Counted from the first letter of the stretch, positions 28,727-44,028 are shown. The stretch is 64,000 bases of DNA from Glandiceps talaboti (GCF_964340395.1 NC_135554.1:21158592-21222591), one strand, 5' to 3'. The notes: a model not told the origin generated them from the sequence alone. Translations and numbers: made by a program.

Positions 28727-31502
28727 CTGAAGATCAGTGGTCAGGACCAAATTATGGCCAAGAACACAGACAAAACTCATATTTTAATATGACTAGGTTT
28801 TACATTGTATGTTATTAATAATTAAGTGACGTTGCCTTATTTCAGTGTCTGCGATGACAGCGTGATATATAAAAATTATACTTTGGTAACAACGGTGCCA
28901 ATCTAAAATTGACAAAACTTGCTAAATACGGTATTGACAATTACTCATTACCGACTATGCACACGTGGTTTTTACTCTTTATTTGCGATGCCTTTTTAAA
29001 GACAGATTGTACATTTACTGATGAAATGAGATATTCACATGTTAAAACAAGTTGGTTGGTTTACTGAAAATAAGTTTTAACTGTAAAACATTGATAAGTA
29101 AATTTCACTTAGAAAAAATCACTTTTTTACAAAATAATCAACTTTTACTTTCTTGTTATGAATTTGGTTGGCCTCCATTATTATCTGGGTTATAGAAATG
29201 GGATCTGATAATATTAATAATAATTAAATTCGTTTTAATCGTTCTTCATATTTTGTTAGTTTGGTTGGTAACAACAGCTGATAGGGCATCGGCTACCACA
29301 ACTTGCATTCTAAACCTTTAATCTTTTATCATCCAATTTTCCTTTTATACAGTTGACCAGTTGCATCTTTTTCATTTGCGCGTATCCTGTTGTTAACACC
29401 TCTATTGAGGAGCGGTGAACCACGTATTTAGTCAGCTGGGCTTACTTTTAAGTCTGTCTGGTTACAGCTACTGTTCACATTTGCATTCAATATACAAAAA
29501 AAAACCAGGAAGATGGTATTTATTATTTTCATTTCTCCAGTCTTTTTGATCATCAAATGTTTCTTTAAAGAGCATGACTTGAGGTGTGTTAGATGGTATG
29601 ATATAAGAAAGTAGATGGTTTGGATGAATAATATTATTTGTAACCATCTCTCATGCAATTAATCAATTAGAGAGCTTGTTTTTTAAGTGACCCTTTTTAT
29701 AATGTCAGATACTCAACTTTATACACCTGTTTCCTACCATGCAATTTGTACATTAGCATTTCCTGAATAATGCCGATCACTCATCAGATTTACCCTTCAT
29801 TCGATCTTGCCTTGTGTATGAGATGCTGTAAAAAGAAGTCGCTGTTAGTTATCTCCTGGACATCTTCGAGAAAGATTTATATGCTTGATCATAAACCAAG
29901 GAAACGTATAGACTATAAGTACCGTTCAGTATGCATCGCCAATTCAGGGATTTTGTGTCCACTATATGTCTCTCATTAGACTTTGTATTGAAGAGTTAAT
30001 ATGGTCAGTGCATCCTATGAATATCAATTGGCCCCTCGCTTTGCGAGTATTTCTGCATGAAGAAACGGATTGTCATCACTCATGTGACAAACAAGAAGAT
30101 AAATGGACTTCTACTAATTGTTATATTCAAGTATGACCTTGATAACGAACAACTCCAATAATAAACGGAATGCTGGAGTCGCCGTTTAAAGTGTGTACAA
30201 ACTCGATGTGACTGACTTTAATGACACATTGGGCGCATGAAATCATTAAAGAAGATATTTTCAAGAACTTAGACGAGGAACTATAGTGTCTTAGATGAAA
30301 ATTCTGTCTAAATGATTAACGCTTATACAGTACACCTTATTTACTATAAGTAGCCAAGATTTGTACATATTTAGCACAATACTATAGACAAATAAGAGCT
30401 TGTCGCTTGCTGTTCTAATGTAAAGCTTTACTCCATTCTCAGAAGTGTAACAAGAATGTATGGTATTCTTGTCTTAGAGGTAGACTGATTGAAAGAATTC
30501 AATTTTGGCGATGATCGATTAACAGCCAGGTGCATGCGTAGAAGTTTCAGGACTCAAATCCACGAATAGTTAATGACCGTTTCAAAACCACAAATGCAGA
30601 TAATAATTGAAACGTTTGGTTTGCTGTGAAAGTTTTGTTATAAAAACGTGCTTCCGCAGAGGCAGACCAGTAAAACTTTGATAAATATTTTATGGTTAGA
30701 AGGTAGCTAAGGTTTTTTCAAGCGTGCTAAGTAGGGGCAAAACATTATATATAAATACGACATGCACAAGAATGTGGTTAATAACTTTGTGTACATGACG
30801 GTGTACTTTGAATAATTTGTTTGTACATCTCTTTGAAAAATACAATATTCCATTATCATCTGATTCGGGTTCGAAAGGAAATTGTGTCAGATATGTATGA
30901 CAGAGTAATTTAGTTCTCTAGAATATGTGTACGTTGTAATTGAGCCTCCATTGCCACCATGTATATGTTCTCTCATAACTTTACTATGATTAATAATATT
31001 CACAATTAAGATGTAGAAGGCAACAGTACTGACGCCACAGCCTTCGTTAATCACACGAGAAATGCATAATGACAATATTTTGAGCACTCAAGTGATGAAA
31101 CATGTTTCTAACTTAAATAAAGTTCATACATGGCAACTGTAAATTTTACATAATCGATGGGAACAATATAAAAACAAAACACTAATTGACACAGGTAAGT
31201 GTTTTTACATTAGAAAGGACTGAACTTTCTTACACATCTAGATTAAAACAGACAATTTATGAGAATATTTATAACGTTATAATGCAGTTTAGTCATTAGT
31301 GTTATATATCGAAATCATCCCATATTTCACGTCTCACAACGATACGAATTGTTCTTTGTGTTACTACATACGATTAATAGATCATGAAACAATAACACTA
31401 TGTTTGATCTACTAACATAAACGTGAGTTTCATAAGGTAGGCCCCTCGATTTGGCAGACCTTTGACCTATTTATTCAAAATAGTCGATTTTAGCCCCCCA
31501 AT

Positions 31503-31739
31503 AGGGAACTTGCAATCCAGACTGAGCATGCTCAGACGCAAAGGACTATGGGATTATCTGTGGTTATTGCAAAATCTGGAGCTACTGATAAAATTAACCT
31601 CCCACAATGGTAAGTGTGACTATGACTTTATTATTTGTGGTTACAATGTAACAACATTGTTTACAATACTGTTTGATTAGTATTTATTAACACATTTCCC
31701 ATGATGCAACAGTCAACATGGCGGGTTTGCAAGTTCCCT
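31503..31739. mobile_element. short inverted-repeat element (MITE-like)
   Basis: AGGGAACTTGCAATCC at the left end faces its reverse complement at the right (GGTTTGCAAGTTCCCT), 237 bp in all. Inside the left end is the perfect 14-bp palindrome CTGAGCATGCTCAG. No clear target duplication was found. The 72-residue frame that begins just before it is not a gene candidate. Confidence 0.5.
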
Positions 31740-34222
31740 GTTACAAAATACGGTATTTTGGATCGTAACAATTGGTTCATTAATACATAATTGAACATTC
31801 ACAACCACTGACTAGACAACAACAAAGTCGGAGAAAGTTTTTCCTTACACGTTCAAAAGGAGACGTATACATTGATGTCCGTCTAAGCATACATTTGTTG
31901 TGGTATAGCTCAAACATTTACAGGATATGTGGACGTCTCACGATAATGATGTAACATTCTTAATCGGGTATATATTAACCCTTGAAGGACTTGGTTTCTT
32001 TGGTCTTTGTGAATACACCCTAAAATAAGGTGTCAGCCTTTAATGGGTTTAGTCATGGCAGGAAACCATGAAAGAATTCATTTTCACTGCTTATGGACTT
32101 TACAAAATACATTATGTTCCAAAGTATTCCCAAATGCTTATATGGTTGAAGTCAAGATTCCATTACGATAGAATATGCGAATATGTGAATTAGTATAAGT
32201 ATAAACAAATAAACAAATATGAAATCTCGCTAGATTAGAGAAATCGGAGTAGCCTATGTTTATGAAGATTAGAAAAGAAGTCGAACTTGATCAATTTGAA
32301 CTTGATTAAAGTGCAAAGTATCAGTAGAATGCTAAATTTATATACTATGGCATATACACATACTTTCATGTATTCTTTTCCAACACTGCTACGGAAATCA
32401 AGATATGTTATGAGTTTTCATCAATTGTACGGTAATTGCCTTCCACCCAAATTTATATTATTTCCCTTTCATAAGCTAATTTTCAAAGAGAAGAACTGAT
32501 CGATTTTTACTATCAGGAGTGTAAATATCCGAATGGATTTCTTACAACTCAGATTCAAATTACTTTACGATCCTTATTGTTACTGATTTATTAATTTGGT
32601 TAATTGAAATGTAACATTTTGGTTCATTTTAATTTTATTGGCTTTTTAAAGTGGCACAAGCTGAGTTCATAAGCTTTTTACTCAAGTGAAAATACTAACA
32701 TAAAACTATTCTAATATAATATTAATGTCAGTATATGTCTTCTATGACTTTACAATTTGTCTTCTGGCATTGTTAGAGCTGTTGATTACATGTTAGAGAG
32801 TTCCCGTACATTTTTATACGTATAATAGATTACGTCATCGGATCTTTTATAAGTTGTATCTTAATAGTATCAGGTTTGAGTTCAGTCAATTGCAAGTGAT
32901 GATTAAGTATACATCACTAAGGAGAATACTGTGAGAACTTTTTAATATGCAAAAAAAATTACACCTCAAAATGCATATCAACTCGACTTGTGCCACATTC
33001 AAATTAACCTAATCTGCATATGCATGAGATGTAACAGGAAGGTGAATTTTTATCTGCATTGTATGGGATATAATTATTGTTATTCTTTTTAATGGTATAA
33101 GAGGTAACCTTTTACAATGTACATTTTAAGAATAAGCGGAATTGTAAAATAAAAATGTTGTTATGTGATATGGGTTTTTTAACGATAAGGTTTAAGTTTT
33201 ATTAAAGTGATTATGACAGATGTACATTGTCTGTGTATCCAAATTACGACAAGTGAATACATTATGTAACACTCAAACGTTCACATGGTTGTCAGTGATT
33301 GCGTATTGATAATTAGTCCATTTGGAAAAGGTAAGAGTTGCATACCATGCCACAGTAAAAGTTGAAAATAAACTTTGTCGAACTACAGTTGTGAAAGACA
33401 TTCATGACTATTAACACCTAACATCTAACAAAAAAATGTGTTCTCGTCATAATTTTTAGAAGTGTTCCTTCTTTTGCGATTTAAGAATGTGTATTGCTTT
33501 CAGGAACATAACAACACAATTGACTCGTCTTCGCCCATAGTAACACTTTGGGAAAGAATGCGTGCTTTCGGTGACGTCTGGATGAATTTTTCAAAATAAG
33601 GGAAATTACCGAAAGAATGAATACAAAACTCAATGTTACGGTATGTTAATGGATTGATGCAAGGAATCTTCAATTAGCAAATTGTATTATTATGTATTAT
33701 TATGCAACGAATAAATATATTGTGTGCGGATTATTGTTACCACTATCACTATATCAGCAATAGGTTTAGATTAACATAGCTTGCGCCTCAAAAGCAAATG
33801 TCTAACACTTTTGCTGTTACTTTGCTCTAGAAAACTACAACCCATTTCCAGTTAAAATCAAGAAAAAACTCAAAGGTCACCATTCAAATTTTTCAAAATA
33901 GTGGTCAAAATTAGCAAATTTGATAGTCCAATATGGCCGCAGAATTCTATGTGAACTATATGGCAAAATAAAACACTTTCGACTCCCTGAACACGGTGGA
34001 ATCTGAAATTGGTTTTATTATTTCGAAAGGGTCTTTATATGGAAACGTTTGAAGAGAATTGAATTACTCTAATTTTCAAGGAAATCGTCCTAAGGATGTT
34101 TGTGTACAAGGTGATACAATGGAAGATTTAGGTGCAAAGAGGAGTTCAAAACATACGACGAGAAACTAGTCATTTGTCGTTGATATGATATGTATATAGC
34201 AAGACTATTGGGGAGACACAAA

Positions 34223-34265
34223 CTTCAGATCAAAGTCCGGCGTCTTCATACAGCTACGCGGCAGC
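34223..34265 (+). other. weak candidate microexon
   Basis: CAAACTTCAG and AAAG/GTAACA enclose 43 bp rich in CG that can read QSPASSYSYAAAK. Both splice sites are acceptable, but no neighbours in phase were identified. Confidence 0.15.
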
Positions 34266-37200
34266 AAAGGTAACAAATTCTTTATAACAGAGGAGTGTTC
34301 CATCCTAGCTACATGTATTGGTCGATACACCCATCTGCACATTAGTCACGATGTTTAGAATGTCAGTGATATTACTCTTTCAGACTCTATAATAATCCGA
34401 CTGACGGGCGACGGGATATCCCTGGATTATTTGGAGATATCCTATATGATAAATTGTGTAGATATACATGTATGCAGAGTACCAACGAGACGAGATAATC
34501 AAGACCTAACTTTTCCGGATTCTTTACTAAGTTGTCTGTTATTTCATCTTGATTTTGTGTCAGTAATGATTCTCCACGCTTCGTTTGATGATAACTCATC
34601 ATCCAAGTTCTGTAGTCTCTATTTAGTTATATACAGTAACCGGTTTGATTGACTATATGTATATTTTTGGCCATGGCGTCACTTAGGTAACATGCTTCTA
34701 TGAGGAACACGTAATTGTTACAACCTTTGCAATATTTAACTTAAGGGTTTATATTAAAATGTCACTTGTTCAGGCTGACTTAATTGCTAAACTGAAAATA
34801 CTGTCACTTTGCGATCCAATTGATTCATTCATTCACAGTCCATCACCAGTAGAGCGAAAAATCTGTCTCGACGGCAATTTGCAATCTACATATCCGATCT
34901 ACTCCGCTTGGAAGCAATGCTTGACTGCTAACTTGGAATACACATAGAGATTCTGAATGGCTGGCTGCATCGCATCGTGTTTCACTCTTAAATCCATACA
35001 GAGAGATTAACCCCATGGTCCTCGCACACCCAATGTGACATATGAGATTTTCTCAAGCTGCTTAATACTTATCATGTAACATATTCTGTGATTTGCCGGA
35101 GACAGAAGAACGCCCACCAGTTTTAATTATATAATTTGTTGAAGTGAGTGGAATAACCAAACTGACAAGAAGAGTCAGCATCAATCCTTCTTTCCAATCT
35201 CTTTAAATAAGCACTGACTGAAGTTCGTTGAACCGAGAACTCAAAGTACAACGAAGAGTCTTAGGACAAGAATCTTTCTATACCACTATTACAAGAAGAA
35301 AATACTCATGGAGTGTGTTTTCTTATGAATTGAATGAGGCTAGTAGTCATACTGCAATGTAAAGAAAATACGAACCAATATTGTATTTCAAAGATTCGCT
35401 CAAAGTATTATATGAATATTAATATTCACTCTTACTCAGTTATTTTCAATTTATTATTTGAATATTTAATTTGAGCAATGACGATCCGTCAGACTGAATT
35501 ATTCAAAAACTATAAATATTCCATTCACTTAGAAAGGCCAAATATATCGCTAGTAATTTAAGAATATATTGTCAGACTAGAGATTAAGTTTAGAGTGTAA
35601 AGTGACTTCAAAATGACTTTCTAATCGAGACACTTAATAAGACGTTTCTTTTTAGCCAATATTGCTAATGGTCATGTTTTTTTTGTGCAATCTAATATTA
35701 TACCATGTTACTAAGTATTGTCTGTTTCTGCATAAATTATCTGATGCAAGCTAAAATGCATCTCTGACGTTCGCGAATTTATCCAAAATCAAGAGTTACA
35801 ATCGTACAGAGACCTTGAAGCGAAGGTGGGTCAATGATCCGTTTTAGCATTAATCGAAGAAGTAGCTAAGAGTGTCAATAACATCTGCAACGGCAACATG
35901 TTTTTCAATAATGAATTAACGCATAACGTAGGACAAACAGCCTTGGGTATGTAGAAAGGGAATATGTATTCCAGCTTCATTTGCATAGTTGTTGTTACTT
36001 CTTTTACAAACAAAAACTTATAAATGTGATATCAGGTATATTATGTAATTTCACTCAGCACTCTTCCAGAAAGTAGGGAATCTATCCAATGTGAAAAGAA
36101 TACAGTCACGTCCTATTTCTAACCACTATCTATCAATTGTTACTTCGGTAACTTATAGTAATCAGAGTTTCAATCACTAGTACATATAACTCTCAAAGAG
36201 ATGTCCTATTTCATCTAATATCGCATTTCATATGCGTGTTGTGTGCTGCCACGATGACTTCGCAAATTGCACAGAAAGTAGTGTAATGGAATTGAATAAT
36301 AAATCTCAATGTATCTACCCTAGGAATATTCATTCCATGACATAGAGGTGTGTCACTGTGGCCTCGGGTCTGAATCCATATCATGAACTCTAAACTATGA
36401 TTAGGATGTCCCCCTTTAAATAGATTCAATGAATAATAAAATCGCACCTAAATCAGCGAAATGTTGTTCTAGTTGTTCTAAATCCGTTTTACTCTGCAAT
36501 CAGTGGTCATTATCCTAGTTCAGCCCTCCATGTTATCTTTCTGGTGACACGCATACAAAGCAGCGATGCTCAGCAATTATATTTGGTTTTGATTGCATTT
36601 TCAGTTTCCACATCAGTCTACTGAACTGTAATAAGACACCCAGTGTAATTTCTCTGAAGAGCCCATTTCTTATTAAACTAACCTCAATTACGTTTCTATC
36701 GTAAAAGTTCAACATCCATGAAATCCTTTCAAGTGGACATACTCAGGGAATCGACAGTTGCAGCATTTTTATCGTTTATAATGAACAAAGTGGGATTACG
36801 TAGTCAAAGCAGTAACGTTTGCATGATAAGTAACCTGGTATGCTGATTCAGTTTCGGAAACATTCTTCGCTCATTCATACCATGTTCAACTCACATGGAA
36901 TTTGTTGAACATTATGTCCAAACGTTATATAACGGTATTGGTCAATGTACATTTGATATGATAAACAACATTGCTGATATAGTTTCAACTGTTCAATAAA
37001 GCTTCAAGCTTACAAAATTCTATTAATTTCACACAACCGTTCGCTGTCTTTGGGCGAGAATGCATTATGAATAAGTAACTATACGATGAAAATATGAAAA
37101 TATCAAAAATTAACAGCTTTCACTAAATTTGCAATTTCCGTTATTTAAATATTCATTGAAACCTTTCATTTGTTAGCGTTAATTGGAAGATCCGAAAGGG

Positions 37201-39906
37201 TGGGCTCGATTACAATTGTAGGCGAAAATGTCAAGTAAGTATAAATATGTACAATCCTGAATAGCAGCAGCATCGGGTTGTTGTTTTTAATCTTAGTCTA
37301 GTCATTAGGCGTGTCTTGTAAAAAAAATGCCAGGCATCACTGTGCTAAGTTTGGATAATTTGCATTTGATTAAGATTCAAGTGCTGTGTTTTATTCCAAT
37401 TTATATTTCACTTAACTACAAGCGTTGCATGACAACAAGAACGAATATTCATCTAAAGATGATTTATTGATTCATAGCATTTCGCCCACGGATGCTAGAA
37501 GTAAGCGTGAATCTGTTATAAAACCGCTTCTGTAACGGTCTATCTGTTATGAAACCTCTTCTGTAAGGGTGTATCTGTTATAAAACCTCAACAGTAAATG
37601 TGAACAAAACGGTTTGAATCTTTGACTGGTTTCACACCTCAGCAGATTTTATCAAGAAGCTTAATTCGGAACATAAGCATTGTCGTGTGTATATAGTTTC
37701 CGTGTAGATGATGGATTTTGTGTTTGCCAAAAGGTGCTGAGCATGAGTGGGATGTGGATGTTATATTTGAAGCGCTATGCCTTCATAGTTCTACATGTTT
37801 TAATTGAGCATCTGCTGTGTCGTGGTTTGACCTGTAACAGTCACATAGCCAATCCAAAGCACACCGCATAGAGTTGTAAAGAGTCTATAGCGGCACGTTG
37901 CGAGAAAAGATATTTGCACAAGTTGTGACAGTAGCTTCGCAAATGAGTGTTTTGTTGAGCAGAGGTATCAGCCTACCTAAATCGTTAGCGTCACGTCGAG
38001 AAGGGGATTTCAAGAAATTATGAAACGTCCATCCACAATGATTCTCCTGACAGCGTTTGTTGAGCAGGGACGCTACATGTAAGCACTGTTAAATGTTTTC
38101 CCAGTTGTCATAGTCACAGGTTAATACCGTATTTCACAGCGTCTTGACGAAGTGTGATCGTTGGAATGACTCCAATTTCAATGCTATATATTATCAGGGA
38201 ATTAACCGAGCTTAACATCACTCACTCTGGCCAATATGTCATTCCAAGTCTCTGAGGAGATCGAAATGCGAGTACAGGGACAAGTTGCCACATCATTAAA
38301 ACGCAATTCTCTGTAGTATGCTGACTCGCTAACATTCAACTTCGACATTAGAGAGTAAAAGAACCCGGAACCTTAATGGGGAGTAACAAAAATTGGAAAA
38401 CGAGGCAATTATCACATAGAGTGTACTCAACCCTTGACCTGACTGAAAATCTCGCACGTTTCAGGTTTCTCGTTTCCACAACGCGAATATCCACAATTGC
38501 TTTGAATTCCGAATCAGAGAATCTAAACTGCTGTCACTGCTTATCATTATTCATGTCAAATTTGTATTATTTTTTTTCAAAATACATTAAATCAATATCA
38601 GCTCCCTTGCTATAGATTCTGTCGTACTAGAATCCTTGCAGGTGGGAGCCAGAAATAGTTAACGAGAGCAGGGGGAATCGTATTCTGTTATTACTCATCC
38701 AAGATGATTTATATTATACAAGGATGACAACACTCAAGGATAAAGTTATTGTTTTGAGGCGATTTCCTCCTTCAAGTCACCCTTTTAGTCTAGTATTTCA
38801 CAAAATAGGGCATTTCCTGCAAAATGATCACGTGGTGAATTTCCTTTTGCATCCTGTCTGTCTGCCTGCTTGTCGTGTTTATTTAAACATGATATATGGA
38901 ATGGGTGAATCCTTTAAAAAAAAAACTTGCAAAATTAGAATTGATATATCGCATTGTTGATCTATACGTAAATATTGATAGTGTATGTTTTGGATGAATG
39001 TCGTAGAGTGCTGTGGAGCATGCCAATCAGACTTTATTTACGAGTCATTAATTTGTTTAGCGAGCATCCACAGCAGAGTGCGATTATGTCTTTTATGTCT
39101 CTACCAAGGACAGTAAGAATATTATTTCAAACGAAATAAATACAGGATTGACACCAGGATTCTTGTTAATGTTGTCCCTTTTATATTTTATATCTTCTTT
39201 TTTTCTTCTAACATTATTATTTCAATCTAACCAGAAACGTTTTATTGTGCCATACACAATGAATTCAGTAAGCCTTGGGAGAAACGTGTATTTCCCAGTA
39301 CACACCATCGACACTTTTTCACATTGATTTTCAATTCCTAGCAATCCTGTCAGCTAGCAGCAATCTCTCTGGATAACACAGAACGTTTTTGACAACTTAA
39401 CGCATTAGGCTATCTGAAATAATCGTATATGCCAACATTGTCTAGTCTGAGATTTCGATTTTTTCCTCGTGTCTTCGTTCATGTTAGTACTTTTTATCAT
39501 TCAGTCGACCGGATTCGCGCTATTTGCATAAATCATTACGGTTCACAATCGATAAACTCATCCACTATATTTGAAACATATCCGCTCCTGAGAAAGTCGT
39601 TTTGTCCTAGCTAAAGCAATGCTGTGTGTCTTCGGTTGAACGTTGTCGCAAATACCTTCTCTGCCTCAAGTACACAGGTGAACATGTCTTAAGTCTTTCT
39701 CCGGATGCCTCAATCTTGGATCAAATATGAATTTCAATTATGGAATGCAATGTTGAATGTTTGTCAATTTGTATATAAAAGCATATCCATCAAATAACGA
39801 ATTGTTGATTGTGCGAACGGACACTATATATGAAACATATTCTAGTGTCATTACTGAACTCAACTGTTTGATAGAGTTTATATTACTTTTCAATGGTGGA
39901 TGTTAA

Positions 39907-40425
39907 GGGGCCTTAATACAAAGGGGGTGGGTGTCGGGCCCGAGGGAATTAGAGGGGTCACATTTTACAAATCGATTCCCTGGGAGGGCCACATTTTTTA
40001 AGACAATGGATTTAGGGGAGGGTCACATTTTATCTTGACTCACTGTATGCATTATCTAATTTTGCAATTTTGTGATTTTGGCATCCCACCACTACCACCA
40101 CATTTTCACATGTCACATTTTCCACTGCACCGCTACTAGATCCCAACTCTGTCACCATTGTATCATAGTATATCAATCAAATCGCTGCTGACAACTATAC
40201 AGTGAATCAATTAGTTGTGGTGTGATGGGAGGAGTGGGTCTCATAGGAGTTAAGGGTGAACAGTGTGGTAAGATATTGGTGATAATGTGGTGGATATTGA
40301 CCTCAGTCCTGACAATGTCTTTGGGAGTTCTGACCTTCAGCCATGCCAAGTAGATTAAAACACGGACATTATCTAATGCAGTGCCATCACACAAATTCAC
40401 TGTGTTGGTAGTAGTGTGAAACAAC
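39907..40425 (-). mobile_element. Harbinger-like element with tRNA-like core, truncated copy
   Basis: One end, GGGGCCTTAATACAAAGGGG after TTAA, matches the terminus of the 45.9-kb copy, and the body (for example TTTGGGAGTTCTGRCCTTCAG and the TTAGTTGTGGTGTGA segment) is alignable throughout. The copy stops just before the tRNA-like part, where a (TG)n/(TGCG)n array begins, so the second end is missing. Confidence 0.6.
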
Positions 40426-40443
40426 CTACGCACGTATGTATAT

Positions 40444-40479
40444 ACGCGCGCGTGTGTGTTTATGTGTGTTTGTGGAGGG

Positions 40480-40530
<51 letters not shown>

Positions 40531-40533
40531 TGC

Positions 40534-40610
<77 letters not shown>

Positions 40611-40612
40611 CA
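40444..40612. repeat. (TG)n (TGCG)n (TG)n array
   Basis: TG with a TGCG core at 40511-40540 and CG runs at both edges. It abuts the truncated Harbinger-like copy. Confidence 0.94.
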
Positions 40613-42092
40613 CTTGTCCGTTTGAGTACTAATTAGTCTACCGTTAAATCCTGTGTTGGATCGCATTTGAAAACATACACTTTCTTTAAAGCTTCACCTT
40701 TCTTCTTCTCCTGGAAATCAAAAACCTTGTGTTTCGTTCTGTCTGGAATAAATATACTGGTATCCTTTTACAAATAAGCCTATGGAATATCGTATATTGT
40801 GACTTCAATATGTACCATGAGGGATCACGTCATTAATGATGAATGCAAGGCGGTATATTTGGTGCATTGTACGTATATTCATCTACTAATATCTTTCAGC
40901 TCAGAAAAAAACGCATTATCAAATACATGTCTATACTACTGTATGTGATTATCAAATGAGAAAATTGTAAAGAATTTGTGAGAGTATGCATCAATTCTAT
41001 GTATTTGTTATGTCCCTGCAATGATCGATTATTTAGAAGAAGAAAAAATAGATTAGATAGCCAATTAGATTAGATAGCCCAATTGGTCTACCTTCTGATG
41101 AGATTAGTTAGTTAGTTAGATAGTTTCGCTAGATAGTACATATAAAATCCAACAATGGCATTTGAGGAACAAATAAATTACAAAGGAGTGAAGTTTGCTT
41201 TGAATGCAATTCCCGGGAATATAATCATATAATGTTGTTGTAGACTCTATTGTGAGAAGAATTTGAAATTCATATTATCGGCAGACATTAAATGTAAGCA
41301 TTTCAGAACCCAACCTATGTCGCTCTCTTAGGTTTAAATTGCGTTTCAACTACAAAATGATATCAAGTTTTCATCGTTTGCATATCTCATCTTCCATTTT
41401 CATACAATGATTTTTTTTCAGACCATTGACTAATTTCCTTGAAACTAGCGACCGAATTCACCAACCAAATTGCAATAAACGTATGACAGCACACTGATGC
41501 CTGAAGGATATAAAAAATCTTGCTGAACAAAATTTTGAGCTTGATATATTTGATACCAGTAAGAAACCGAAATAGAATGTCGTCTGGCTTGACAAACCTC
41601 ATACTAATATTGCTACATTTCGTTGTCTGCCTCACAAAAATTTTACTATTAAACATTACTGCATTCCATTGTCTGGCTTTGCATATAACAGCAATATTGT
41701 TACATTGTATTTGTGTGTGATACAGCTGTCTTACTATATTGTTACACTATAAGTGATTTCTTCTAATAAGACTTGTTATATCAGAATATTCATTAAAATG
41801 TTTCTTTTACGCTTCAACGATCTGCGAAGGTAATGGTACGTAACTCAAACAATGTAGCAATCTTGGTAAGATTTTTGGAGACCCAGATGATGAATTCGAA
41901 ATGTATGAATATTAGGAAGAATTTTTGTCGATAGAGACGACTTTCTGTTTCAAGGTTACTAGTTTCAATTGTATCATTTATTTTCGTGCAATTGGTGTAA
42001 AGCGGTAAAAACCGTCTAGTTTAGTAAGGTACATGTATATCATGGTGTTGTTCACATATTGATTGGTAGAGGACAAGGCGCGTACGTCTGGG

Positions 42093-42102
42093 TATATAAA
42101 AG
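42093..42102 (+). promoter_or_regulatory. TATA-box core promoter candidate
   Basis: GGGTATATAAAAGCC is a full match to TATAWAAR in a GC-richer setting, unlike the plain AT repeats elsewhere. Transcription would start near 42,120-42,130 (ACACTCATCATC). The 79-residue frame starting at 42,212 (MQGFLHFYTSCHQG) is not recognisable and may be chance. Confidence 0.35.
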
Positions 42103-42879
42103 CCACGGCAATATTGACACTCATCATCAATATAAATTAGAACGACGATCGTTCCTTTATCGACAGTACTGAAATAACGCAGTTCGTGTTCAGATATGTC
42201 ATGTTAGGGAAATGCAAGGCTTCTTACATTTCTATACAAGCTGTCACCAAGGCAACGGATTGATTGGATATCATTTTCTTTCACCTAATATTGACACGTC
42301 TCTCATCTGTGTACACGATCCAAATGAAAGTTTCGAACGGTCGTACACGTACAGTGTCAGATGTTCTATCTCAGAACTACTTGATAGACTGTTGCGCCAT
42401 TCTTGTGTCGTGCTAATTACGCTAAGGGCAAAATTCATCATTGAAACATAAATTAGGTAACTGTCTTGCAGTTTCTTTTCCCATGGGTTTTACTAACACT
42501 TGTACATCTGATGCGAGGGTTCCTATGGGGAAAAGTGATAACTCGCAAGCCCTCTAGCTCAAATAAGATATTAGTGTTCACATAAATATATTCATAACAA
42601 TTTTTAGTCTCCTTTTCGACTGCAGGCAATTATATCATGTTTACTTTGTTCGACTCGTGACAATGCAATGGCTAGACTCGTTAGAAGTATAACATGACAT
42701 TTCTAGACTTGGTGTATCCAGAATATGTTCAAACTTAATCGGATTGAACAGCTTTTAATAATGCGCCTACGAATACAACATAGTGAATAAAAACGAGTAC
42801 GCATTCTAAATCGTCAAAAAACCAACATGAGTATGGAAGCACAGAGTAGAATAATGTCTTGATGTTGACATTATTTAAG

Positions 42880-43190
42880 GTACAGTTTCCTGGAAAATAT
42901 AAGTTTTTCAAGTCTTTAAATATAAAGTCTTTAAAATTAAAATATAAGTTCTTTCCAAAATTTTGCATAATATGGAAGCTTTTTCCTGATCCTTTGAAAC
43001 AATACAAGCCAATTGGTGGTTTACCATCTTTTTTCAAGGAAGTCAACACTCTTTTATATTCCCCATAGAATTAACACTGTCTTCGGTGGCCGTACTGGAT
43101 TCAAAAATGGCTTCTTCTTTTTTTATATCATTTCGGATTTGAATAGTGCTTCCTGATCTTCTTCTCAAGTTTTATCTGAGATTGGATTTT
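42880..43190. repeat. diverged dispersed repeat, copy 1
   Basis: Shares with 45.1-45.3 kb a series of blocks in the same order: RAAGCTTKTTCCTGRTCCTTT, TATWTTCCCATRGA, then GGYGGCCRTAYTGGATTC and ATGGSTTC. Overlapping frames on both strands here come from this repeat. Confidence 0.5.
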
Positions 43191-43919
43191 TGGTGATTTC
43201 TTGAACAAAGTAATATTTTTTAAACACTATATTTTACATACAAGTGTACGCTGTAACTGTATGTATATATTTATATTTTTATTAAGTTAGGACTATGGAC
43301 TAGATTAGTCCCTAGTGGACTATATCCATGGTCCTCACCTGGAATATTTTGCTCTTCTTTTTTTGTTTTCTTTTAATATTAGTGTAATTATTAGCTGGAA
43401 GTAATTTTGTCAGAAATTGTAGCTTATTGACTTATGTGCTTTTCCTCCTTCTCTTTTTTTTCTTTTATGTTCCCTTTGTACAATTTCTGGTGAAATAGGA
43501 AAAAAAGGCGCATGGTACGTTAAATAGAAACTACAAAAAGTGCGCGTTTTTCAAATACAATTGTGACAATATTCAACGATGAAAACTGAAGGTCGAGTCT
43601 CCTACATCATCGACAATAACTTGAGACATACATTGTTAGAGAACTGTGGTATTCATGATAAGCTTAGCACGTTATGCACTTTACAAATATTTTCTCTTAA
43701 AAATAACATAATTTGCAATGGATATTGAGTTTGGTATAAGTGCATTGACCCTACTCTTGCTAAAACTTTCCACTCATTACACAACAATAAATTGACATGA
43801 TTGTTTATTAACAATTACATGTATTAAGTTCTGTGGATTTTTTATTTAATGCTAACATTTCTTTTCCGTGGTCGTAAATCAAATGTTCGCAACCTGCAAT
43901 ATCATTGTTGTCGTGGCAA

Positions 43920-44028
<109 letters not shown>

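Larger units (their letters stand above)
28727..39906. other. no gene recognised
   Basis: AT-rich, few repeats except the inverted-repeat element at 31.5 kb. Small frames such as 34759-34947 (MSLVQADLIAKLKILSL) lack splice or family support. Confidence 0.4.

Noticed and set aside
40173-40613. 146-residue minus-strand frame
   Set aside because: First half is a TG/CG array, second half lies in the truncated Harbinger-like element; no conserved content.
42735-43049. 104-residue minus-strand frame
   Set aside because: Lies in the dispersed repeat whose second copy does not preserve the frame.
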